From a virus: a stretch of 64,000 nucleotides of DNA. The notes under the pieces were generated by a model, which had not been told where the DNA came from, did not search any database, and worked only from the letters and a program-made list of their open reading frames with translations. Location of the stretch: IMG/VR virus record IMGVR_UViG_3300021957_000024, positions 1-64,000 of that record, one strand, 5' to 3'. Shown here in pieces: positions 24,191 through 30,860 of this stretch (position 1 is its first letter; every line of letters begins with the position of its first letter). Made by a program: the position numbers and the translations under genes.

Positions 24191-25079
24191 AAGGTGCAGA
24201 ATTCTTATATAAATGGTCACTTGGTAGAGAACTTTCTAATCCCCATTTATGTGCAAGATAACCTTCTGCTTTTATTAAATGTGTTAAATCAGTACCACTT
24301 GTACCAGGTATATCCGCTACTGCAAAGAACTCTGCTAACTTACCATCTAATTCTTGTGATGACCTGTTTCTCATCAATCTTAATTCTTGGTTTGTTGATA
24401 ATGAATTATCGTAATCGTTTACTGGTGTAAATGCATTTGAACCATCTACTCTAACACCAATTTGGTTTCCACTCTTATTGAACCAACAAGTAACAATGTG
24501 ATATTGATTTCTTGTTAAACTTTTATCATCCCACAATTCTAAATTACCAATTGTAGTACTAATTCTGTTAAATACTAAACCATCGAGGTCTAATTCACCA
24601 GGCCATGAGTTTGATGAGTTACCACTACTGATTGCATAATCTCGTTTTGGTGATTGATTTGTTTCATAACTCCAAATAGAATCTTGAGTACTATTTGTTC
24701 CTTCAAATCTAAATACACCAATTGCCCAATGATTACCTGATGATACCTGTGTAGAGTAAGTTGTACTTTGTAAATACTCACCATTACCATCAAAATCAAA
24801 TACATTTAATCCATTTTGAGTATTACCAGTAGTTGGAGTTCCACCAACTGTCATTGTATAAGTTCCTGCTTTATCAGTTACCGAAGTTAAAGTTGCTCCA
24901 CTTGTTGTATAGTTTGAAGAATCTGATGCATCAATCCAAGCAACTGTTGTTATATCTGAACTTGGTGACCAAGGAGTATTACTACCTGTTGGCCAGATGT
25001 GTTCATTATTATAATAAACATCATCCACCGAAACATTATTTAAATAAATGTTTTGTGCAGTATTAATTCTTCTATCCAT
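24189..25079 (-). CDS. Concanavalin A/LamG-like lectin-domain protein (adhesion)
   Basis: 296 residues. After a short N terminus ending IWPTGS, a jelly-roll-like domain starts at about residue 45 (VAWIDASDSSNYT) and ends with LAEFFAVADI, IKAEGYLAHKWGLE and LPSDHLYKNSAP. The EGYLAHKWGL...LP.DHPYK ending is typical of LamG-like domains in marine bacterial and phage surface proteins, which bind glycans. It lies two bases after a short fibre-like gene, so the two may form one adhesion unit. Confidence 0.75.
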   Translation of the reverse strand: MDRRINTAQNIYLNNVSVDDVYYNNEHIWPTGSNTPWSPSSDITTVAWIDASDSSNYTTSGATLTSVTDKAGTYTMTVGGTPTTGNTQNGLNVFDFDGNGEYLQSTTYSTQVSSGNHWAIGVFRFEGTNSTQDSIWSYETNQSPKRDYAISSGNSSNSWPGELDLDGLVFNRISTTIGNLELWDDKSLTRNQYHIVTCWFNKSGNQIGVRVDGSNAFTPVNDYDNSLSTNQELRLMRNRSSQELDGKLAEFFAVADIPGTSGTDLTHLIKAEGYLAHKWGLESSLPSDHLYKNSAP

Positions 25080-25081
25080 TG

Positions 25082-25369
25082 TTATCCTTGTATGATATAT
25101 AATGTACCACTAACTGGTGTAATTCCTGCATAAGATGCAGATGTTATTACTTCTATAATATTAGTAGAAGATGAACTTACAAATCCATCTAATTGAGATG
25201 AACCACTTATGATTCCATCTCCATCTGTGTTTAAATATTTTGAATCAAAAGTTGTCGTAGTAGCCGCAGAATCAACTATCCATGTTGTTCCATTATAACG
25301 ATAAACCGTACCATTACTTGCAGTATGGGTTTGTCCACTTGATGCTCCATCAGGAAAGTTGAAAGCCAT
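25082..25369 (-). CDS. Short tail-fibre-like protein
   Basis: 95 residues. FNFPDGASSGQTHT and TVYRYNGTTWIVD resemble the N-terminal attachment modules of phage fibres, and GDGIISGSSQLDGFVSSSST matches the SGSSQL motif that recurs in the fibres at 46-64 kb. It is probably a baseplate-bound adaptor for the lectin-like protein. It has a clear AGGAGA before the ATG and a late-type motif upstream. Confidence 0.75.
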   Translation of the reverse strand: MAFNFPDGASSGQTHTASNGTVYRYNGTTWIVDSAATTTTFDSKYLNTDGDGIISGSSQLDGFVSSSSTNIIEVITSASYAGITPVSGTLYIIQG

Positions 25370-25388
25370 AATTAAATCTCCTCTTTAC

Positions 25389-25399
25389 TATAAGTATTA
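25389..25399 (-). promoter_or_regulatory. Late-type motif (TAATACTTATA variant)
   Basis: Minus-strand TAATACTTATAG overlapping the nuclease stop codon and followed by GAGGAGA and the ATG at 25369. Confidence 0.5.
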
Positions 25400-26008
25400 A
25401 TGAGAATGGGTTACTTCGTGTTCTTCCCAACCTTTAGTTGGTTTTACATTCTCAAATTCAAAACATCTCCATTCACCATCTTTTTCAAAGTAAATGTGTT
25501 TTATCATATCAGTTGGAATATGACCACCTGTCGGTAGAATTTCAAATCCCTCATCCCAAACTAATTCAACTGTGATTGTAAGATTTTGTTCATCATCCCA
25601 TTCTCTTTCTTGTTCTTCTAATAATCTCCACTCACCTCTGTTTAGGTTTTGTTCTTGTAGAGCACAATTTAAAAATGAAAAAGTTTGTTTTAGATTTACC
25701 ATAGAATCAGAATAAGTTGCAGCTGGTGCAAGATGTCCTTTATCCCATATATTATTATAGTAATCTGCATTGTTAGAAGTATAAACTTCACTTTCTGTGT
25801 AAAAGTTCATTGAACCTCTATCTACATTCTTTGGTCTATTAGTAGATGTATAAATCAATTTTTCTGGTTGTTCTTTTACTTCATTGTACCAAACTTTAAA
25901 AACTTGGTTTTCAATAATCACTTCTGTTCTTTTTTCTTGTGCAACAATTTCTTCTGCTTCACATCCAACTAATACAAGTGATAGCAGTAATATTTTAAAT
26001 AATTTCAT
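25397..26008 (-). CDS. Lipoprotein DNA/RNA non-specific endonuclease (NUC1-like)
   Basis: 203 residues from the ATG at 26006-26008. The N terminus MKLFKILLLSLVLVGC is a lipoprotein signal with lipobox LVGC (Cys16). The mature part carries DKGHLAPA, a variant of the DRGHxxP nuclease motif with the catalytic His. It is followed by TFSFLNCALQEQNLNRGEW, which has the Asn metal ligand of the Serratia nuclease family. The enzyme should be anchored in the envelope and hydrolyse DNA or RNA there. An upstream in-frame ATG would overlap the polymerase gene by 110 bases and hide the signal peptide. The late-type motif at 26031-26045 supports the chosen start. Confidence 0.85.
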   Translation of the reverse strand: MKLFKILLLSLVLVGCEAEEIVAQEKRTEVIIENQVFKVWYNEVKEQPEKLIYTSTNRPKNVDRGSMNFYTESEVYTSNNADYYNNIWDKGHLAPAATYSDSMVNLKQTFSFLNCALQEQNLNRGEWRLLEEQEREWDDEQNLTITVELVWDEGFEILPTGGHIPTDMIKHIYFEKDGEWRCFEFENVKPTKGWEEHEVTHSH

Positions 26009-26030
26009 AATTTTACTTCTTTTTTTAATG

Positions 26031-26045
26031 TATATATAAATATTA
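26031..26045 (-). promoter_or_regulatory. Late-type motif for the lipoprotein nuclease
   Basis: Minus-strand TAATATTTATATATA, overlapping the stop codon of the family A polymerase-like gene, about 23 bases before the nuclease ATG. Confidence 0.55.
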
Positions 26046-27350
26046 GATTTTTGAGTAATCCTTACCCCAATCTGCTTTGACAGGAAATCCAAAACTTTCA
26101 AGGACGGACTTAACCTTTTTAATAGTATCAACCTCAGAATTATCGAACTCAAATAAAAAACTATCGTATGTGTAAAGGATAGGTAGGGGTAGGTCGTTTT
26201 CTTTCAACTTTTTCATCGCCTCGATATTGAACTCGGTTTCGGTTGCTTGTAGTAAATAATTGAATAACTTTTGTGAATTGGGTTTTTCAATCCAACTTAA
26301 TGGGATTTTTCTTCCTTTTGGAGTTTGAATATATCCATTTTGAAGTGCTTTATCATTTAAGGATTGTATAAACTTATCCACCTTATCAAAGAATGGGATT
26401 TTTCTATCTTCATCACTTACACCACCATAAAGGATTCTAAAGGTTCTTCCTTTACTTTCATCATAATCACAACCATATTGGTCTGCCAACCATTGGTGAA
26501 CCGAAGTATCGGGTAAATCATATCCAATCAACTTACCAATAATTCGTACATGGTATGCATCGTAATCAAATTGTAAGAATAGAGAATCTTCGGGTGGAAT
26601 AAAACATTCTCGTGAACCATCTTTTTTGTTAAGAGCAGAGAAGTTAACACCACCATGTCTGTTTGAAGGTCTACTTGTTATTGTGTAAGGATTATATTCG
26701 GTATAAACAACATCTCCTTGTGGATGTAGGTAAATGTGTTTTAAGTTTTGAGGCCATCTATCAATAAATTTTTTCCTATCGACCCCCAAACCACTTTGTT
26801 CTAAATCTGAAAGGATAGGAATCATCGTATCATCAATCCAAGTTGTATTATCTTTAAGGAATTCTCTAAGATAATTTGGATGTGAAGGAGAAATATCTCC
26901 CCATTCACCAACAATCTCTCGTAGAACCTCACCCCACTTCATTATAGGGATTGATTTACCTAAATCATCTCTTATACCCAATCTATGGTAAAAGTTCGTT
27001 AGAACCTCTATTTTCTCATAGAAAGGATATAATTCATTCTTATTAAAGAATAAAGATGATTGTACATCTTTGAGGTTGGTTATATTGAGTTTTGCTTGTA
27101 GTAATCCTTTTTTATTCCAACAAAACTTCATTTGATTCGAGGTTGATAAATCTATTTCTAATTTTTCACAATCATTGTGATTAAACGGTAAGATAAAATG
27201 TTCTTGGGAAAAGGCAATATAAAGAAAGGACAACCCATTATTCATAGGATGTCTTTCCAAATCTTCCCAAATTGGAATAATCGTTGATTGTTCGTTATTC
27301 CAATATTCGAGAAATTGTTCTTTCTCTTTATTAGTTTCTACTATTATCAT
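26043..27350 (-). CDS. Family A DNA polymerase-like protein (divergent)
   Basis: 435 residues, shorter than a Klenow fragment (605). PYTITSRPSNRHGGVNFSAL fits the region before motif A, LQFDYDAYHVRIIGKL (D262) motif A, KGRTFRILYGG (300-310) motif B and LYTYDSFLFEF (D396) motif C. By eye the motif A Glu that acts as the steric gate is His267, and the motif C HDE is YDS. The N terminus may retain a reduced 3'-5' exonuclease domain (WEDLERHP; D30, E32). The phage already has a family B replicase, so this is probably a specialised repair, translesion or primer-processing enzyme, or is degenerate. Its ATG overlaps the stop of a small upstream gene. Confidence 0.8.
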   Translation of the reverse strand: MIIVETNKEKEQFLEYWNNEQSTIIPIWEDLERHPMNNGLSFLYIAFSQEHFILPFNHNDCEKLEIDLSTSNQMKFCWNKKGLLQAKLNITNLKDVQSSLFFNKNELYPFYEKIEVLTNFYHRLGIRDDLGKSIPIMKWGEVLREIVGEWGDISPSHPNYLREFLKDNTTWIDDTMIPILSDLEQSGLGVDRKKFIDRWPQNLKHIYLHPQGDVVYTEYNPYTITSRPSNRHGGVNFSALNKKDGSRECFIPPEDSLFLQFDYDAYHVRIIGKLIGYDLPDTSVHQWLADQYGCDYDESKGRTFRILYGGVSDEDRKIPFFDKVDKFIQSLNDKALQNGYIQTPKGRKIPLSWIEKPNSQKLFNYLLQATETEFNIEAMKKLKENDLPLPILYTYDSFLFEFDNSEVDTIKKVKSVLESFGFPVKADWGKDYSKI

Positions 27351-27484
27351 TCAGCAACTCCTGCATTATATTCTAATAGGATTAGTTCTGCAGTTTCCTC
27401 ATCTACATAACCACTACCATCTATATCAATGAGGTGTCCTACATAATACATACCATCTAATTCTTTTAAATCTGATTTTACCAC
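27347..27484 (-). CDS. Small acidic protein, upstream of family A polymerase
   Basis: 45 codons from a GTG at 27482-27484, or 34 from the ATG at 27449-27451. The protein contains LDGMYYVGHLIDIDG, then DEETAELILLEYNAGVAE. Its TGA overlaps the polymerase ATG (ATGA), and a strong host-like promoter lies just upstream, so the reading frame is likely real. The start codon is uncertain. Function unknown. Confidence 0.6.
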   Translation of the reverse strand: MVKSDLKELDGMYYVGHLIDIDGSGYVDEETAELILLEYNAGVAE

Positions 27485-27502
27485 TTTTATTATTTTTTTT
27501 TG

Positions 27503-27534
27503 CAAATATACGAATTTTTTTTGAATTTACCAAA
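27503..27534 (-). promoter_or_regulatory. Bacteroidota-type promoter for the small gene and family A polymerase
   Basis: Minus-strand TTTG (27534-27531), 20 bases, TATATTTG (27510-27503): an exact consensus match, overlapping the 3' end of gene 27527-28093. Confidence 0.8.
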
Positions 27535-28093
27535 TTTCAAATCCACCACATTCTCTAAGGAATGAAATAAATCTATCTATATGTCCTTTGTAAACTCTAT
27601 GTGAAGGTGTTACAACTGTACCACTATCAGTCATAATTGATTGTCTGATAACATCACCCCATTGATATTGTTCATCTAATTTATTTGTGATTTTATCATC
27701 TACAAATCCACCATCTAAGGTTGACCAAGAACCTGTGTAAATTCCAAACCAATCTTCATCATCTTCAAAATCAATTTTAGATATAAATGATTCTAATGCA
27801 TCTGCAAGTTTGGTACATTCTTCTTGAGTTTCTAAACCTCTACCATCATTAGAACCCCAATATGAAAAATCAATATCAAGATTATGTATTGAATCTACGG
27901 TTTTACATAATTGTGATAATGGTCTCCAACCCCACCAATTACTTCTAAAGTAATCACCAGGATTTTCTTTATTCCACTTTGAATCTAATTTAAAGTATTT
28001 TTCTTTTTCTTCTTCACTTGCAGTTTGCCAGTTTGGAGTTTCTGGTTTTGGTGAACGAATTATTGGGTTTTTACCCGAAACATCTACTCCCAT
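27527..28093 (-). CDS. Conserved hypothetical phage protein
   Basis: 188 residues beginning MGVDVSGKNPIIRSPKP. The GVDxxGKNPI opening and Trp-rich middle (YFRSNWWGWRPLS) resemble a family I remember from other phages and from environmental sequences, without an assigned function. It is soluble and ends IDRFISFLRECGGFEIW. It lies in the accessory operon begun at cassette copy 3. Confidence 0.7.
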   Translation of the reverse strand: MGVDVSGKNPIIRSPKPETPNWQTASEEEKEKYFKLDSKWNKENPGDYFRSNWWGWRPLSQLCKTVDSIHNLDIDFSYWGSNDGRGLETQEECTKLADALESFISKIDFEDDEDWFGIYTGSWSTLDGGFVDDKITNKLDEQYQWGDVIRQSIMTDSGTVVTPSHRVYKGHIDRFISFLRECGGFEIW

Positions 28094-28104
28094 AATTTTA
28101 AATT

Positions 28105-28341
28105 TTAAATGTTATATTCTCTTTTTATTGTATAATTGTAAAGTTCTCCACAATCATCATCATCTACAAGATTTTCAGTTATTGTGAAATAGTCAGGTAA
28201 TATTTTTTTCAAACCATTTAAATTAACTTGTTTCCAATAACCAAATCTAAGGGTTAATGAATCTGTATCATATCCAATTTCAAAATTGGAAGAACCATAC
28301 CATTTTTTAATTTCTTTAAATTTTTTATATCCTATTCTCAT
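28105..28341 (-). CDS. Hypothetical protein
   Basis: 78 residues beginning MRIGYKKFKEIKKWYGSS, acidic near the C terminus (LVDDDDCGELYNY). No known motif. Ten to eleven bases separate it from its neighbours on both sides, so it is part of the same operon. Confidence 0.65.
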   Translation of the reverse strand: MRIGYKKFKEIKKWYGSSNFEIGYDTDSLTLRFGYWKQVNLNGLKKILPDYFTITENLVDDDDCGELYNYTIKREYNI

Positions 28342-28351
28342 ATTTTATATT

Positions 28352-28963
28352 TTAAATACAACCCATAATTGAGTCAATATTTTTAAGAACTGATTTACTC
28401 ATAAATTGTTTGTTGTATCCTAACCAACCACCGTATTTGTTTACTACATTATCAACCCATTCTTTTTGATTATCAGTCATAGTGTAATTGTAATCTGTGA
28501 TTCTACACCACTCATTCCACTCGTTCATCCAATATTCTTTAGAACCCCAATTTGGTTTGTTCTCAATGAATACATAAGATGGGAAATACTTCATAGGAGT
28601 TCCGGCATCTGTTGTTGGAGAATCTTCTCTATAATTGTATATGTCATACATACCATCAAAAGAACCACCTTGTAAAATGTGTTTCCATTCAGAAATATTG
28701 TGAAAAATTGATTCATCAACTTTAGAACCATTTTTGTTACACACATTCACTCTGACAGAAGAACCACCACTATACACATCAGAGGTAGCTGAACATACTA
28801 AGTTAGGGTATTTATTTTTAACAAATTGTTTGATTATTGAAGCGGCTAACTTCGCTCTCATATAAACATAAGGTTCGTTATTGTTATACTCATCATATCT
28901 GATTGAGTCAGAAGGGATTAGGAACTCATTGTGTTTAATTGAAATTTTTACTTTTTTATTCAT
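28352..28963 (-). CDS. Hypothetical protein with a polyvalent-protein-type (LPD29-like) domain
   Basis: 203 residues from the ATG at 28961-28963. YMRAKLAASIIKQFVKNKYP followed by SATSDVYSGGSSVRV resembles a small alpha/beta domain (LPD29-like) found in large phage and plasmid polyvalent proteins. The assignment is tentative. An ATG 13 codons upstream lies on the predicted transcription start. The leader AAACCTTAAAACTATGAA is shared with the gene at 29607, which supports the downstream start. Confidence 0.65.
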   Translation of the reverse strand: MNKKVKISIKHNEFLIPSDSIRYDEYNNNEPYVYMRAKLAASIIKQFVKNKYPNLVCSATSDVYSGGSSVRVNVCNKNGSKVDESIFHNISEWKHILQGGSFDGMYDIYNYREDSPTTDAGTPMKYFPSYVFIENKPNWGSKEYWMNEWNEWCRITDYNYTMTDNQKEWVDNVVNKYGGWLGYNKQFMSKSVLKNIDSIMGCI

Positions 28964-29000
28964 AGTTTTAAGGTTTAAATTTTTACTTTTATTATCACTC

Positions 29001-29049
29001 ATTTACATAGTAAATATACGAAAAAAAGCCGAGACTACAATGGCTTTTT
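29001..29049 (-). promoter_or_regulatory. Terminator/promoter cassette, copy 3
   Basis: Minus-strand TTG (29040-29038), 19 bases, TATATTTA (29018-29011), with the palindrome ATTTAC-N3-GTAAAT (29001-29015). AAAAAGCC (29023-29030) pairs with GGCTTTTT (29042-29049) as a terminator hairpin whose T run leads into the -7 element. Confidence 0.7.
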
Positions 29050-29069
29050 TCAATTATTTTTGCATTTTT

Positions 29070-29270
29070 TTACAAATATAATTGTTTATCAAAAATCGTT
29101 TCACCAATGAATCCATTATCATTTTCATTTAAATAATCAATCATTTCTTCACTCATTGGTTTACCATCGTAATCTGCTGCGGTAATAAATGCATCACAGA
29201 AATCAGGATAATCGAATCTAAATATATCTTCGATTTCTACATTTGTAATTTTTTTGTAATCTATATTCAT
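29070..29270 (-). CDS. Conserved small phage protein
   Basis: 66 residues (MNIDYKKITNVEIEDIFRFD at the start), with DYPDFCDAFITAADYDGKPM in the middle. The Y-PDFCDAFI-ADYDG core resembles a short acidic family I recall from phages and metagenomes. It has no assigned function. It is the second gene after cassette copy 4 and is followed by the copy 3 hairpin. Confidence 0.7.
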   Translation of the reverse strand: MNIDYKKITNVEIEDIFRFDYPDFCDAFITAADYDGKPMSEEMIDYLNENDNGFIGETIFDKQLYL

Positions 29271-29280
29271 ATTTTATATT

Positions 29281-29607
29281 TTAAAAGTTATCTCTCATTG
29301 CGTTACCCATCAACATTTGTGAAGTATTAGAAATTCCCCATTTCTCATTAGAGAATTCTTCTCTACAAATATCCATGATTGCGTTTGAATTATCTTCATT
29401 CCATTCAATCCAACCCAAATCTTCAGTTTCTAATCTGAACCATTTGTTTTCAAAATTATTATCTGCAAAAGTAATCCACATCATTTGGTCTTTAGATTCC
29501 CAAGATTGTAGTTCTTGCTTGAATTTAGTTCCATTACATGATAACCATCTAAAGTTATCTTCTTGTTTCAATAAATTTACTGAAGTGTTTTTGTCTAAAT
29601 TTTTCAT
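29281..29607 (-). CDS. Hypothetical protein
   Basis: 108 residues beginning MKNLDKNTSVNLLKQEDNF, rich in Trp and Asn, soluble. No motif recognised. First gene behind cassette copy 4. It shares the leader AAACCTTAAAACTATGAA with the gene at 28963. Confidence 0.7.
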   Translation of the reverse strand: MKNLDKNTSVNLLKQEDNFRWLSCNGTKFKQELQSWESKDQMMWITFADNNFENKWFRLETEDLGWIEWNEDNSNAIMDICREEFSNEKWGISNTSQMLMGNAMRDNF

Positions 29608-29633
29608 AGTTTTAAGGTTTATTAATTATACCC

Positions 29634-29671
29634 TAAAGCTACGAAAAAAAGCCGAGACTACAATGGCTTTT
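29634..29671 (-). promoter_or_regulatory. Terminator/promoter cassette, copy 4
   Basis: Minus-strand TTG (29663-29661), 19 bases, TAGCTTTA (29641-29634). AAAAGCC (29647-29653) pairs with GGCTTTT (29665-29671) as a hairpin ending the oxygenase transcript. Unlike copies 1-3, it has no palindrome over the start site. Confidence 0.65.
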
Positions 29672-29692
29672 CTTAATTATTTTTACATTTTT

Positions 29693-30448
29693 TTAAGAAA
29701 TTTTTGCTGAACCTACATCAATTGGTTCTCTTTTCATGTGCTTACCAGATGCGAAGTTTGCACCTTCTTTAATATAACCAGTTAAAAATGCTTTTCTAAA
29801 TCTATCAGATGTATTTGCTTCTGAACCATGTACTACATTTGAATGAAGTAGTGCAATTTGTCCTCTTCTTAAATATCCATTTATATGTGGAAAGTTATGG
29901 TCCTCTGGCAATACACAAGGTTTACCTCTTTCATTTCTCCAATTTTTTGGATTTGAACCTACTCTTTCTTCATCCACTTCTATTGGTAATCTACCTAATC
30001 TATGTGAACCTTCTAAATACCAAACAGAACCATTATCTGGGTCATGATTATCTAATGCAATAGAAACATTGATTATTTCGTTTGATTTACATTGTGTATA
30101 AAATATATTTTGATGTTGGTCTCTTCCTAATTGACCTGGTGGTTTAAAGTATGCCCAAGTTTGTACACCAAATATTTTAGAATCCATAAGAAACTCACAT
30201 GCTTCGATAATTTTTGGATGTTTCATTAAATCAGTAAGTAATTCAGATTCTTTATGTGGATACATAAATGGGTCATATTCACCCCATTCACCTTCTGTAT
30301 CATTTTCTTGTCTTTGGATTCTAATTTTTTCTAATTCTTTAGAATATAAATCTACTTCTGCATCTGTTAGTAAATTTAAAACTGATACTCCTTTGTATCT
30401 CCAATCAAATTGTAATTGTTGTTTTTCTAAATCGGTAAGATGTGACAT
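29693..30448 (-). CDS. Phytanoyl-CoA dioxygenase (PhyH)-like 2-oxoglutarate/Fe(II) oxygenase
   Basis: 251 residues. WAYFKPPGQLGRDQHQNIFY aligns with the first metal site of PhyH proteins, GSVWYLEGSHRLG with the central strand, and LLHSNVVHGSEANTSDRFRK with the distal His and the 2-oxoglutarate Arg. The first site reads HQN, where the family normally has HxD, so one iron ligand is changed. PhyH members hydroxylate small molecules; a nucleotide, lipid or glycan are all possible. It has a late-type motif upstream and a terminator downstream. Confidence 0.8.
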   Translation of the reverse strand: MSHLTDLEKQQLQFDWRYKGVSVLNLLTDAEVDLYSKELEKIRIQRQENDTEGEWGEYDPFMYPHKESELLTDLMKHPKIIEACEFLMDSKIFGVQTWAYFKPPGQLGRDQHQNIFYTQCKSNEIINVSIALDNHDPDNGSVWYLEGSHRLGRLPIEVDEERVGSNPKNWRNERGKPCVLPEDHNFPHINGYLRRGQIALLHSNVVHGSEANTSDRFRKAFLTGYIKEGANFASGKHMKREPIDVGSAKIS

Positions 30449-30460
30449 AACTTTGTTTTA

Positions 30461-30470
30461 TAATAAATAT
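30461..30470 (-). promoter_or_regulatory. Late-type motif for the oxygenase
   Basis: Minus-strand ATATTTATTA (in TAAATATTTATTATA), next to the stop codon of the 128-residue gene, 13 bases before the oxygenase ATG. Confidence 0.45.
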
Positions 30471-30857
30471 TTACATTTTATAAAATTGTAATAAATTTGG
30501 TAAGTACAATTTTAAATTTGGTATTAGATGTGATTTGTTTTTTATTGTAATACTATTTGAATTTCCAACCCCTTTATCAATTTGATTTCCATCGAAATCA
30601 TATTTAGGAATTTTAGAACCTGATATTCTCCATCTTAAACTAATTACTTGATATGATACTGTACTTTTTAATTTTTCAAATACAAACTTATCAATTTCAA
30701 ATATTGGAGAACTTTTATCATTTGTTCTTTGAGCAAAGTATCTTCTTATATACCCTGCCTTATAATCTTTATCAGTAGGTCTAGGTATATGAGTTTTAAA
30801 TTTGATATTTGAATCAAAAATTTCTCTTGTTATTCTATTATATCTACTAACACTCAT
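30471..30857 (-). CDS. Hypothetical protein of the baseplate region
   Basis: 128 residues beginning MSVSRYNRITREIFDSN, with a basic, Tyr-rich middle and a hydrophobic end (LPNLLQFYKM). No family recognised. It follows the 966-residue baseplate gene by three bases and ends the tail operon, so it is probably a baseplate or tail-associated component. Confidence 0.65.
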   Translation of the reverse strand: MSVSRYNRITREIFDSNIKFKTHIPRPTDKDYKAGYIRRYFAQRTNDKSSPIFEIDKFVFEKLKSTVSYQVISLRWRISGSKIPKYDFDGNQIDKGVGNSNSITIKNKSHLIPNLKLYLPNLLQFYKM

Positions 30858-30860
30858 TTT

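Noticed and set aside
26009-26152. Upstream start for the lipoprotein nuclease
   Set aside because: It would overlap the family A polymerase gene and bury the lipoprotein signal peptide; the late-type motif lies between it and the ATG at 26008.
28964-29002. ATG at 29002 as start of the LPD29-like gene
   Set aside because: It coincides with the predicted transcription start. The ATG at 28963 has the leader shared with the gene at 29607.
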